Below are positions 7,321-15,290 of a stretch of DNA of 33,353 nucleotides, piece by piece. The notes beneath the pieces were generated by a model that saw only the letters and a program-made list of their open reading frames with translations, ran no database searches and was not told where the DNA came from. Position 1 is the stretch's first letter. The number at the start of each line of letters is the position of its first letter. The DNA is taken from assembly GCA_026394555.1 (NCBI GenBank), contig JAPKXZ010000054.1, forward strand, positions 1 through 33,353, written 5' to 3'. The translations under genes and the position numbers were made by a program. This DNA is from Methanothrix sp. GTDB lineage: Archaea; Halobacteriota; Methanosarcinia; Methanotrichales; Methanotrichaceae.

Positions 7321-8406
7321 CTACTTCATCAGCACTTCTTGCAGCGGCCTTCTGGTAGAATGCGCCCCGCCGGGCTTGGCATACCCCAGCCGGAAGGCCT
7401 GCTGCACCTGCATCATCCCTGACGAAGCTGGCAAGAGCTCGGTCAGATTTACCTTTGTCTCTCCCACCTCCAGTGCCTGGCTCATGGGATGCATGCTTAC
7501 GCCCAGAGCCGCGGCAGCGAGCCAGAAACGCTCCAGGACCCTTCCCGCCTTGAGGGATGAGATGCTATCGTTTTTTGTTGTGCTGATGAAGCCTAGATAG
7601 AGCGTGCTGTTGATCAACTCGGCGTCCTTTTTAGATTGCTCTGGTCCCATATCTAAAAAGACAACCGCCAGCTGAGCCATCTTGGCTTGCATGCCTGTGG
7701 GCCCCATGACGCCCTGGCCTAGCCAGTGACCCAGCTCGCTCTTAAAGTTGGCATCGGAATACTGAATGCCGTTTGCCTGCACCACGAGATCTTGAAAGCC
7801 CTTCTTTATGGCAGAATCGCTGGTTATGAAGATGCCGACATCCTCATCAGAGCTGAGGCTCTTGATAGTTTCCAGATCGGACTGGGAGATAGCCCGCGGC
7901 TCGTAAGGATTGCGGTTGGTCTGGCGAGAAAAGATGGCCGAGAAGAGCCGAGTATCTCTGGAAGGATTGAGGGGATTGGCAGCCGGCTGCAATACTACTT
8001 TAGCCACGAGATCCTTCTCTCCGGGGAAGTAGGAAACGCTACAGTTGTAGCCGAAATGCTCAGCAGCTATTACCAGATTTTCCAGGGCACAGCCCATACT
8101 TATGTACAGCTCTCTTTGATCTCTGTCCGCAACCTGCAGCCCTCTTGATCTGTCGGCAAAGACCAGGATACTCTCATTGGTGACGTTAAACTTCCAGGGC
8201 TGACTGTTGTGGCTGGAGGGCGCGAGGACTGCATAATTGAGCAGAAAGGTAAGCTTCTCCTCTCGGCTATCATTTGCGGGAAAGTCGCTCTCTTTGATAT
8301 TCCAGGCATCCAAGGAAGCCTCGGGCTGCATTAAAACCCCTGCCAGCACCATTCCCAAAATCAAGAATATGCTTATCACTACAACCTTAGTCGTCGATAC
8401 TGCCAT
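7321..8406 (-). CDS. Membrane-anchored nitroreductase-like (Acg-type) flavoprotein
   Basis: The 361-residue product begins with a hydrophobic signal/anchor (about residues 8-27, 'VVVISIFLILGMVLAGVLM'). The nitroreductase fold follows, with 'AVLAPSSHNSQPWKF' (about residues 58-72), the FMN-phosphate-binding style of Acg-type nitroreductases, then 'RELYISMGCALENLVIAAE', 'FSRQTNRNPYEPRA', and a late 'LAAAALGVSMHPMSQALEV' and 'QQAFRLGYAKPGGAHSTRRP'. Family length without the anchor is about 330, so it is complete. The anchor predicts an extracellular catalytic domain, which is unusual for an FMN enzyme. The ATG at 8404-8406 follows a GAGGCGG site. A TATA box (8447-8456, minus) gives it its own promoter. 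The substrate is unknown. Confidence 0.85.
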   Translation of the reverse strand: MAVSTTKVVVISIFLILGMVLAGVLMQPEASLDAWNIKESDFPANDSREEKLTFLLNYAVLAPSSHNSQPWKFNVTNESILVFADRSRGLQVADRDQRELYISMGCALENLVIAAEHFGYNCSVSYFPGEKDLVAKVVLQPAANPLNPSRDTRLFSAIFSRQTNRNPYEPRAISQSDLETIKSLSSDEDVGIFITSDSAIKKGFQDLVVQANGIQYSDANFKSELGHWLGQGVMGPTGMQAKMAQLAVVFLDMGPEQSKKDAELINSTLYLGFISTTKNDSISSLKAGRVLERFWLAAAALGVSMHPMSQALEVGETKVNLTELLPASSGMMQVQQAFRLGYAKPGGAHSTRRPLQEVLMK

Positions 8407-8446
8407 GATCTGCCGCCTCGTGCATGCTATTGAGATCTATGAAGAT

Positions 8447-8456
8447 CTATTTAAAA
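8447..8456 (-). promoter_or_regulatory. TATA box of the Acg-type nitroreductase gene
   Basis: Read on the minus strand this is TTTTAAATAG. It lies about 45 bases before the ATG, so transcription would start near 8424 and give a short leader carrying GAGGCGG. Confidence 0.55.
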
Positions 8457-8483
8457 TCAAGCAAATTCTTTTTTTTGGCAAGG

Positions 8484-8490
8484 TTTATTT
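8484..8490 (+). promoter_or_regulatory. Probable TATA element of the 5'-nucleotidase gene
   Basis: TTTATTT is positioned to start transcription near 8510, just ahead of the GGAGG site at about 8520-8525. The nearby CCTATAAGATC (8500-8510) is too close to the ribosome binding site to serve. Confidence 0.4.
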
Positions 8491-8532
8491 GGAAGCAATC
8501 CCTATAAGATCACAAGATTAGGAGGATTAAAA

Positions 8533-10242
8533 TTGTTAAATCTAAAATGGAGTATTTTGATTGCCACTCTTCTGCTGCTTGGCACTTCTATAGCAACCTC
8601 TGCTTCTCTTAATTCGACAGAAGAGACGGTTGAGCTTCAGATAGTGGCCCTAAACGATTTCCACGGCCAGATTGAGCCGCCTTCCGGCAACCAAACTCTA
8701 TACTACAACACCACCAATTATCCCTTTAAGGCAGAAGTTGGAGGAGCGTCTTACCTGGCCACCCAGATTAAGGCACTAAAAGCCACCAATCCTAATACAG
8801 TTATTGTATCGGCAGGGGACTGCATCGGCGCAAGCCCTCTGGTTTCGGCACTTTTTCACGATGAGCCCACCATTGAGGCATTGAGCGAGATGGGCCTGGA
8901 GTATTCTGCTGTAGGCAACCATGAATTCGATAAAGGCGTATCGGAGCTGCAGCGCATGCAGTACGGCTGCTGCCACCAGGTAGATGGCTGCCAGGATAAA
9001 GATCGTTTTGTGGGTGCAGGCTACAAATACCTCACGGCAAACGTGGTTATTAATGCTAACAGCAATAACACTAGTATCAATATCACTAACAGCACGCTCT
9101 TTCCGCCCTACATGATACAGGAAATCGAAGGAATCCTTGTAGCCTTCATTGGCGTATCCTTGAAAGACACACCGGCAATTGTTGCGCCGTCTAATGTTCG
9201 CGGCCTAACGTTCCTGGATGAGGCAGATTCGATCAATGCTGTTGTTGGAGAGCTGAAGAAAAAGGGCATAAAGACAATAATCGTCCTGATTCATGATGGA
9301 GGCCAACAGGACGGACTGCCCAGCGAGAGCAAAAATTTCCGAGGTTCTATCATTGATGTAGTCAAACGCTGCGACAGAGAGGTGGATGTATTCGTCACTG
9401 GACATACTCATCAGTCTTACGTATCCACCATTGACGGACGCATCGTAACCCAGGCCGACTATCAAGGCAGGTTCATCACCGATATTGATCTCGTCATCAG
9501 CAAAGAGACTGGAGATGTTCTCTTGGCCAGAGCCAAGAACGTAGCCGTCACCCGCGACGTACCTAAAGATGCAGATGTTTCCGAAATAGTGGAAAAGTAC
9601 TCCACTTTGGCAAAGCCCTTGACCCAAAAGGTAATTGGATCGATAACCGCTGATATTTCCAAAACGCCGAGCAATTCCGGTGAATCGGCTTTGGGCGATG
9701 TCATTGCCGACACACAGCTCCGCTCCGCCAGCCCAGATGGCGCACTGGTCGCTTTCATGAATCCGGGGGGAATACGCACCGATCTAATCTACCAAGCGAG
9801 CCAGAGCGAGGGGGCAGGCAATGTGACTTACGGCGAGGCTTTCAGCGTGCAGCCCTTTAGCAATAGCATATTTGCCTTGAATCTGACCGGCAGCCAGATC
9901 GATGAGCTGCTGGAGGAGCAGTTTGACAATCCAAGCCCAGGGATAAATAGCATCGTCCAGGTCTCGCGTGGCTTCAACTACACCTGGAACAGAAGTGCTC
10001 CTTCCGGCCAGAAGGTCGATATCAACTTCATCAAGATCAATGGAAAGACCATAGATCCGAAGGGCAGCTATCGCGTTGCTGCCAACGGCTTCCTGGCGGA
10101 TGGGGGAGACAACTTCACAGTCTTTGGTGCTGGAAAGAATAAGGTATGCGGTATTGGCGATGTGGATGCCTTTATAGAATACTTCCAGGCTTTCTCGCCA
10201 GTCTCGCCCGGTGAGATGGACAGAATTGTGGTTACCGGTTAG
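8533..10242 (+). CDS. Secreted 5'-nucleotidase / 2',3'-cyclic phosphodiesterase family protein (UshA-like)
   Basis: The protein is 569 residues. The start is TTG at 8533, chosen because GGAGGA lies 7-8 bases upstream and the signal peptide (LKWSILIATLLLLGTSIATS) begins at once. The metallophosphoesterase domain has NDFHGQ at residue 41, GDCIG near 96, GNHEF (Asn129, His130) and GHTH at 290-293, so the two-metal site is complete. The C-terminal 5'-nucleotidase domain (about 365-550) has 'MNPGGIRTDL' and 'ANGFLADGGDNF'. It would remove phosphate from extracellular nucleotides or related esters. A segment near residues 175-195 is packed with N-x-S/T sequons, fitting a glycosylated surface protein. 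Exact substrate not predictable. Confidence 0.93.
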   Translation: MLNLKWSILIATLLLLGTSIATSASLNSTEETVELQIVALNDFHGQIEPPSGNQTLYYNTTNYPFKAEVGGASYLATQIKALKATNPNTVIVSAGDCIGASPLVSALFHDEPTIEALSEMGLEYSAVGNHEFDKGVSELQRMQYGCCHQVDGCQDKDRFVGAGYKYLTANVVINANSNNTSINITNSTLFPPYMIQEIEGILVAFIGVSLKDTPAIVAPSNVRGLTFLDEADSINAVVGELKKKGIKTIIVLIHDGGQQDGLPSESKNFRGSIIDVVKRCDREVDVFVTGHTHQSYVSTIDGRIVTQADYQGRFITDIDLVISKETGDVLLARAKNVAVTRDVPKDADVSEIVEKYSTLAKPLTQKVIGSITADISKTPSNSGESALGDVIADTQLRSASPDGALVAFMNPGGIRTDLIYQASQSEGAGNVTYGEAFSVQPFSNSIFALNLTGSQIDELLEEQFDNPSPGINSIVQVSRGFNYTWNRSAPSGQKVDINFIKINGKTIDPKGSYRVAANGFLADGGDNFTVFGAGKNKVCGIGDVDAFIEYFQAFSPVSPGEMDRIVVTG

Positions 10243-10265
10243 CCGGTAAGTTGGCAAATGTTGTT

Positions 10266-10336
10266 AGAGATCCCAGGCAGACTGTAAGCATCAGGAGCCC
10301 GCGTCCTGCGCTGGCGCGGCTGGACCTGGGATCTCT
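10266..10336. other. Long inverted repeat between the 5'-nucleotidase and the histidine kinase
   Basis: AGAGATCCCAGG (10266-10277) is the exact complement of CCTGGGATCTCT (10325-10336). The 47-base interior is GC-rich and has its own CGCG...CGCG pairing. This would form a stable branched RNA or cruciform. It starts 24 bases after the 5'-nucleotidase stop, so an mRNA 3'-end structure is the simple reading. A small structured RNA is the alternative. Confidence 0.6.
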
Positions 10337-10381
10337 TAAGTACGTTCGCGAAATGCGCCCTGGCCTGGAGGCGGGTGATGG

Positions 10382-10424
10382 GCTTTTGGGAGGCTGGGGA
10401 TTAGCAGACTACCAAAAGCTTTTT
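10382..10424 (+). terminator. Hairpin plus T-run upstream of the histidine kinase gene
   Basis: GCTTTTGG (10382-10389) pairs with CCAAAAGC (10412-10419) and is followed by TTTTT. It could be a terminator for read-through from the nucleotidase gene or a leader structure of the kinase mRNA. Confidence 0.4.
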
Positions 10425-10470
10425 CGTTAAGTTCTTCAATCTTGAATGACTGGGAGGAACTAAGATCAAG

Positions 10471-13419
10471 TTGTTAGATTCGGCAGAAAGTGACAAGTTT
10501 TTATCTTTTCGCACCGCCGCTATTCTGGCCGCCACAATCATGCTGCTTCACCTGACACTGGTGATTCTCAGCGAAAGAAACGAGAACCTCCTTCCCATTA
10601 AGGATGTATTTGTAACCATGATCAGCGGGCTGGCTGCCACCGCCTTGTTTTACACAGCGCGTCGATTGGTGGGCAGGGCCAGAAAAGCCTGGATAATGAT
10701 TGCTGCCGCCATGTTGTTCAATACCCTGGGGGATTTATCCTGGTCGGTGATCGAGTTCGTCCTCCATCAGAACCCATTTCCTTCGTTTGCGGACATCGGC
10801 TACCTCATGTTCTACCCTCTCTTCGCGTTGGGCATATTTCTTCTGCCGGAGGTACCGTTCTCTCCTCGGGAGAAAATCAAGATCCTGCTGGATGCTGGAA
10901 TCGTTATTGTATCGATCACTTTGGTATTTTGGGTCTTGCTGATTGCCCCAATTGTTATTTCTATAGAAGTATTTGATCTGGAATCGGCGGTTTCGCTGGC
11001 TTACCCCGTCATGGATTTGCTCCTTTTCATTGCTCTGATAGAGCTGCTCTATAGAAAGCTCGACTCTCGTGGACAGGGTCCCATCATTATTCTGGCTCTC
11101 AGCAGTGCGATATTAATATTAACGGATGTGATCTTCAGCATTCAGACACAGCAGGGAACATTCGTCTCCGGCGGCCTCCTAGATAGCGGCTGGGTGATGA
11201 GCTACCTCCTTTTTGGGCTGGCAGGAATTCTGCAGATAAACATTCCACCATTGGATAGATCTAGAGCTTCGGACTATGTTCAAAACAGGAGGGCGGATTG
11301 GACTCACAACTTGCCCTTCTTTGGGATCAGTTCCGTCTTTTTGCTCTTCGTCTGGGGCCAGGAATTCTTGCGTCCCATCAACTATTCTATGGTAACCGCC
11401 ACTCTCGGACTCCTCATTGGTCTGATGTTCATCCGTCATAAGGTGGTTTTTGATGAAAGCAATCAATCGGAAAAGGAAAAAGCCGCAATTCTTAGCGGGC
11501 TAAGAAAAGTGGCAGTAGAATATCTCGATACACAGATGCGCATCATCTGGGTTAATTCTTCAGTAAAAGAGTATCTCGGCACCTCCGAGGACGAGATCAA
11601 GGGAAAACACTGCTTTGAGATCATCCAGGGAATCGATAAACCCTGCATAGGCTGCACAGCCATCAAAGCCCTGCAGACCGGTCAATCCCAGGAAGGAGAA
11701 TTGATCACCCCGGACGGCAAGACCTGGCTGTCTCGGAGCAGTCCTATCAAGGATGCCAGGGGGATGGTCACGGGAGTGGTCCACGTAGCTCTAAACATCA
11801 GCGATCGCAAGAAGACTGAGAGCGCTCTGAAAGAGTCAGAGCGTCTTCTTGCGAGCATAATAGACTTCCTCCCCGATGCGACAAACGTCATCGACAAAGA
11901 AGGAAGAGTCATATCATGGAACAAATCGATGGAAAAGATGACCGGCGTCAAGGCCGAGCAGATCCTGGGAAAAGGAGATTACGAATACGCTTTGCCCTTC
12001 TATGGTGAGCGTATACCGGTACTCATAGATGCAGTGCGTGGATCAGATCAGATTTTTGAAAACCGATATGATACCATAAAAAGGCAAGAAGACGGCACTC
12101 TCGATGCCGAAGCCTACATCCCTAATCTATGCGGAAATGAAGCCTATATCCTGGGAAGCGCATCGGCTCTCTATGACTCTAACGGAAATTACAGGGGGGC
12201 GATCGAATCCATCCGCGACATCACAAAACGAAAACGTGCTGAGGAGGATTTACAGAGGGCCAAGGAGAAAGCTGAATTTGCCACGCGAGCCAAATCCGAA
12301 TTCCTGGCCAATATGAGCCACGAGATCCGCACGCCCATGAATGCCGTAATAGGCATAACCGGCTTTCTGCTGGATGAGGACCTCACGAAGAGTCAGAGGG
12401 AGTATGTTGAAATCATCCGCAGCAGTGGAGATACGCTCCTCACCATCATCAACAACATCCTCGATCTCACTAAGATCGAAACGGAGATGATTGAACTGGA
12501 GCACCAGCCCTTTGACCTGCATGACTGCCTTGATGTGTCTCTGGATATGGTGGCCATGGATGCCAGCAGGAAGGGTCTGGACACAGAGTACACCTTCGTA
12601 GACTATGTTCCAACGGTGATCCTGGGAGATCCCACCAGGATAAACCAGATCTTGATTAATTTGTTTAATAACGCTGTGAAGTTTACAGAAAAAGGCAAAA
12701 TCACCATCACTGTTTCGAGCAGAGCGGTAGAAGACGGCAACTATGAAATCCATTTTGCTGTAAAAGATACGGGAATCGGCATTCCAGAAGATAAGATGGG
12801 GCGCCTATTCCAGTCGTTTAGTCAGGTCGATGCATCGACAGCGCGCCGGTACGGTGGCACCGGTCTCGGACTGGCCATAAGCAAGAGGTTAGCGGAGCTA
12901 ATGGGAGGAAAGATGTGGGCCCTGAGTGAGGTTGGCAAGGGGTCTACTTTTCACTTCACAATCATGGTGGAACCGACCCTCTGCGGGCCGATCGAAATAG
13001 GCAGGCACGAATCGAGAATCGATGTCCAGGGAGATCTCAATAAAGGTTTGAGCATACTGTTGGCAGAAGATAACTTGGTTAACCAGATGGTGACTCAGAA
13101 AATGCTCAATAAGCTGGGATATAGAGCGGATGTGGCAGCCAACGGCATCGAGGTTTTGCAGGCCCTGGAGCGCCGGCATTACGATGTGGTGTTAATGGAC
13201 GTGCAGATGCCGGAAATGGACGGCCTGGAAGCTACCCAGGCGATACGTCAAAGATGGCCGGCTGGAGAGCGCCCATCGATCATCGCCATGACCGCTGCGG
13301 CCCTCAAGGGCGATCGTGATATGTGTTTGGCTGCAGGCATGGATGACTACGTAAGCAAGCCGGTCAAGATAGAGATGCTGAGGGCCGCTCTGCTGGCTTG
13401 CGGCAAGGACTGCCAATGA
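10471..13419 (+). CDS. Membrane-bound hybrid histidine kinase with two PAS domains and a receiver
   Basis: The product is 982 residues. The N-terminal ~325 residues hold about eight hydrophobic segments (a multi-pass sensor region, not a known MASE type by eye). A PAS domain at about 345-455 carries the Cys-rich 'KPCIGCTAI' motif, and a second PAS lies at about 458-588. A coiled linker leads to HisKA with phospho-acceptor His617 in 'NMSHEIRTPMNA'. HATPase_c follows (about 719-835; 'NLFNNAVKF', 'DTGIGIPEDKMG', 'GGTGLGLAISKRL'). The C-terminal receiver (about 859-979) has Asp910 in 'VLMDVQMPEMDG' and a Lys in 'SKPVK'. All catalytic motifs are intact. The start is TTG at 10471, with GGGAGGA 12 bases upstream, a long spacing, so it may be off by a few codons. 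The signal and output are unknown; no separate response regulator or HPt protein is visible here. Confidence 0.93.
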   Translation: MLDSAESDKFLSFRTAAILAATIMLLHLTLVILSERNENLLPIKDVFVTMISGLAATALFYTARRLVGRARKAWIMIAAAMLFNTLGDLSWSVIEFVLHQNPFPSFADIGYLMFYPLFALGIFLLPEVPFSPREKIKILLDAGIVIVSITLVFWVLLIAPIVISIEVFDLESAVSLAYPVMDLLLFIALIELLYRKLDSRGQGPIIILALSSAILILTDVIFSIQTQQGTFVSGGLLDSGWVMSYLLFGLAGILQINIPPLDRSRASDYVQNRRADWTHNLPFFGISSVFLLFVWGQEFLRPINYSMVTATLGLLIGLMFIRHKVVFDESNQSEKEKAAILSGLRKVAVEYLDTQMRIIWVNSSVKEYLGTSEDEIKGKHCFEIIQGIDKPCIGCTAIKALQTGQSQEGELITPDGKTWLSRSSPIKDARGMVTGVVHVALNISDRKKTESALKESERLLASIIDFLPDATNVIDKEGRVISWNKSMEKMTGVKAEQILGKGDYEYALPFYGERIPVLIDAVRGSDQIFENRYDTIKRQEDGTLDAEAYIPNLCGNEAYILGSASALYDSNGNYRGAIESIRDITKRKRAEEDLQRAKEKAEFATRAKSEFLANMSHEIRTPMNAVIGITGFLLDEDLTKSQREYVEIIRSSGDTLLTIINNILDLTKIETEMIELEHQPFDLHDCLDVSLDMVAMDASRKGLDTEYTFVDYVPTVILGDPTRINQILINLFNNAVKFTEKGKITITVSSRAVEDGNYEIHFAVKDTGIGIPEDKMGRLFQSFSQVDASTARRYGGTGLGLAISKRLAELMGGKMWALSEVGKGSTFHFTIMVEPTLCGPIEIGRHESRIDVQGDLNKGLSILLAEDNLVNQMVTQKMLNKLGYRADVAANGIEVLQALERRHYDVVLMDVQMPEMDGLEATQAIRQRWPAGERPSIIAMTAAALKGDRDMCLAAGMDDYVSKPVKIEMLRAALLACGKDCQ

Positions 13420-13461
13420 TGATACATAACAATATTAAGAGGTAAGAACACATTAATATTT

Positions 13462-13467
13462 GGAGGG
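13462..13467 (+). promoter_or_regulatory. Shine-Dalgarno pointing at an ACG codon
   Basis: GGAGGG lies 6 bases before the ACG at 13474. Nothing else within range is an ATG, GTG or TTG in this frame. The spacing and the signal peptide that follows mark ACG as the functional (or formerly ATG) start. Confidence 0.6.
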
Positions 13468-13473
13468 ATAAAT

Positions 13474-13908
13474 ACGAAGCTATTCACACTTGGCATTTTT
13501 GCCTTTGTTCTGGTCTCTCTGGCATCTGCCACTGTAGAGCTGGGCGGACAGTCCGGAAAAGATGTTCTGATAGGTATCGGGAATGGTACAGGCCTATGGG
13601 ACTGGGGCGAAGCGCCTTTGGGACATATCATCAACGACAGCAAGCTGATTGCAGGGTCCTGGATCGTCCCTGAGGACAGGTCTTCTATGCAGACCCCACT
13701 CCAGGCGAGCGGCATGGGCCGGGGTGGCTTTGCCAATGCGCCATATGTCAATAACATTGCATTTGATTACATGAATATACCGATAACATTCGACGGCTTC
13801 GGCGAATTGAGTACTCGGGATAATAAGCAATTCATGTCGGCTAGTGGTGTCTTCGACTCAACCGGCTTCAGGCCACCAAAGGAAAGCCAGTTCCCGAGAA
13901 TTTATTGA
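13474..13908 (+). CDS. Small secreted protein of unknown family with an apparent ACG start codon
   Basis: From ACG at 13474 the frame gives 144 residues beginning (M)KLFTLGIFAFVLVSLASA, a clean signal peptide with an Ala-x-Ala cleavage site. A mature domain of about 125 residues follows, rich in Gly, Asn and aromatic residues ('IGIGNGTGLWDWGEAPLG', 'NNIAFDYMNIPITFDGFG'). The in-frame stop upstream is TGA at 13420-13422. Between it and TTG at 13618 there is no ATG, GTG or TTG, and 13618 would delete the signal peptide. The reading frame is otherwise undamaged. I do not recognise the family; no cysteines or catalytic motifs stand out. It lies 54 bases after the histidine kinase gene, with ACAATATTAAG (13430-13440) as a possible promoter. 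Alternatives are a true ACG start, an ATG-to-ACG mutation that silences the gene, or a sequencing error. Confidence 0.6.
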   Translation, partial: TKLFTLGIFAFVLVSLASATVELGGQSGKDVLIGIGNGTGLWDWGEAPLGHIINDSKLIAGSWIVPEDRSSMQTPLQASGMGRGGFANAPYVNNIAFDYMNIPITFDGFGELSTRDNKQFMSASGVFDSTGFRPPKESQFPRIY

Positions 13909-13977
13909 CACCTCAATTTACCTTTTTAAGGGTTGCTGGGGGGCAAAGTGAGGTGCATCCTGGTTTCTAGTCGCGAT

Positions 13978-14505
13978 TTACGTCTTCTGGGAAATATCAG
14001 ATATGATCTTCTCATATTCGAGCTGCTCACTGGGAACCGGCCTCTTTTCCTCATCCGGATAGCCAAAGGCGATCATGCACAGAACACTCAAATTCTCGGG
14101 AAACCCGAGCACTCGCTTGATGTAATCCTCCGAGGAGAGATTGCTGCTGTGCATTCTTTTTCTGATCTGAATCCAGCAAGAGCCCAGACCGAGGCTGCAG
14201 CCTGCGAGCTGCAGGATGATGGCGGCAATAGAGCAGTCCTCCACCCAGACATCCGACTCTCCCTGCGCAGCGCAGACAACCACACAGAGGCTTGCTCCTT
14301 TCAGGAAGCTTGAGCCGCTCTCTTTAGCTCTGGACAGCTCCGCCAGCAATGCTCTGTCCGTGATAAAAAGGAAACGCCAGGGATTGATGCCGCGAGAGGA
14401 GGGGGAACGCAGCGCGGCCTCCTTTATCAGTTCGATCTTCTCTGCTTCAATCTCCCGGTCCCTGTATCTTCTGATGCTGCGCCTTTCTCTCAGAATGTCG
14501 AGCAA
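13978..14505 (-). CDS. Nitroreductase family protein (FMN-dependent)
   Basis: The protein is 175 residues, typical for small archaeal nitroreductases. Near the N-terminus 'LRERRSIRRYRDREIEAEKI' is the diagnostic Arg-Ser-x-Arg FMN-phosphate motif, followed by 'AALRSPSSRGINPWRFLFI'. The helix 'CSIAAIILQLAGCSLGLGSCWIQIR' and the C-terminal 'MIAFGYPDEEKRPV' complete the fold. The start is TTG (14503-14505, minus) behind GAGGATC 4 bases away. It lies 51 bases downstream of the CAP-domain gene on the same strand. Cytoplasmic. Electron acceptor unknown. Confidence 0.9.
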   Translation of the reverse strand: MLDILRERRSIRRYRDREIEAEKIELIKEAALRSPSSRGINPWRFLFITDRALLAELSRAKESGSSFLKGASLCVVVCAAQGESDVWVEDCSIAAIILQLAGCSLGLGSCWIQIRKRMHSSNLSSEDYIKRVLGFPENLSVLCMIAFGYPDEEKRPVPSEQLEYEKIISDISQKT

Positions 14506-14556
14506 TAGTGATCCTCTCTTTTGCCGCTAACGGCTCAATAGAACTCCGTTCTTTCC

Positions 14557-15222
14557 TCAAACCGGGGTTGTTGAGTAGCAGGAGACGGGCCGGTTGAATA
14601 CGGTATTGATGATAATACTTCGCTCTGGCATTTTAGCAAAGTTGTTTGTCAGTGTTTTATACTCATTGGTTGCCCCAACCTCGACAGCCTTAGGCCGCCC
14701 TGCAGCATAAACTGCCGTGCCGTTTATATTGCCTCGCGGGGTGTAGTCGCAGACCAAAATTTCGTATCCGCTGGAGTTAGCCTTTGCGCACCCCACCTCT
14801 GCCGTTTCCTGCCAGATTATTTGCGTGTAATGGCTGACGGCACCGAGCGATCCTGTGGCGCTGACGGAAGGATACTCTCCATTGATGAAATTGCTTCTCT
14901 CTTCGCCCCATTGATCGACCATTTGGGTGAGGGTCTTATGCAGGCTCGTTGTCGCAAGAGCTATATTTTGTCCAAATCCGGACTTGGGACAGTGCTTTTG
15001 CCGTCCCAGAGGCAGAAAGTTTGCGGCATTATAATCGGCGCACTCCTGGGCCTGATGGGAGAGGTTCTCGGACCAGTTTAGTGCAGTGACATTTACCTCG
15101 GCACGATATCGATTTTGCGCGGCAAGAATCTCCTGCTTTTCATTGGATTTCAGTTCTGCTTCCACCGTCGCAACCAGCACCGCCGACAGCATGAATAGAA
15201 TAATAATAATATTTTTATGCAT
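14557..15222 (-). CDS. Secreted CAP/SCP-domain (PR-1-like) protein
   Basis: The protein is 221 residues with signal peptide MHKNIIIILFMLSAVLVATV. The CAP domain shows 'AAQNRYRAEVNVTALNWSENLSHQAQECADYN' split over helices 1-2, then 'GQNIALATT', the CAP signature 'SHYTQIIWQETAEVGCA', and 'ILVCDYTPRGNING'. The cavity His and Glu residues of the family are present. Cysteines in 'EVGCA' and 'LVCDY' probably pair. A tail of about 50 residues with two prolines and a late Cys extends past the domain. The ATG at 15222 has AGGTGATG just upstream. It sits between a flavoprotein and a nitroreductase gene on the same strand, though a shared transcript is uncertain. Extracellular; role unknown. Confidence 0.9.
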   Translation of the reverse strand: MHKNIIIILFMLSAVLVATVEAELKSNEKQEILAAQNRYRAEVNVTALNWSENLSHQAQECADYNAANFLPLGRQKHCPKSGFGQNIALATTSLHKTLTQMVDQWGEERSNFINGEYPSVSATGSLGAVSHYTQIIWQETAEVGCAKANSSGYEILVCDYTPRGNINGTAVYAAGRPKAVEVGATNEYKTLTNNFAKMPERSIIINTVFNRPVSCYSTTPV

Positions 15223-15290
15223 TTCATCACCTATTGGGATTGTCCCATGAACAGGACTATTTTGGTGGGTAGATATGTAAGCAGCGGTTA

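Noticed and set aside
7216-7422. Short plus-strand ORF after the VWA gene
   Set aside because: Runs through the hairpin terminator and the antisense of the nitroreductase gene.
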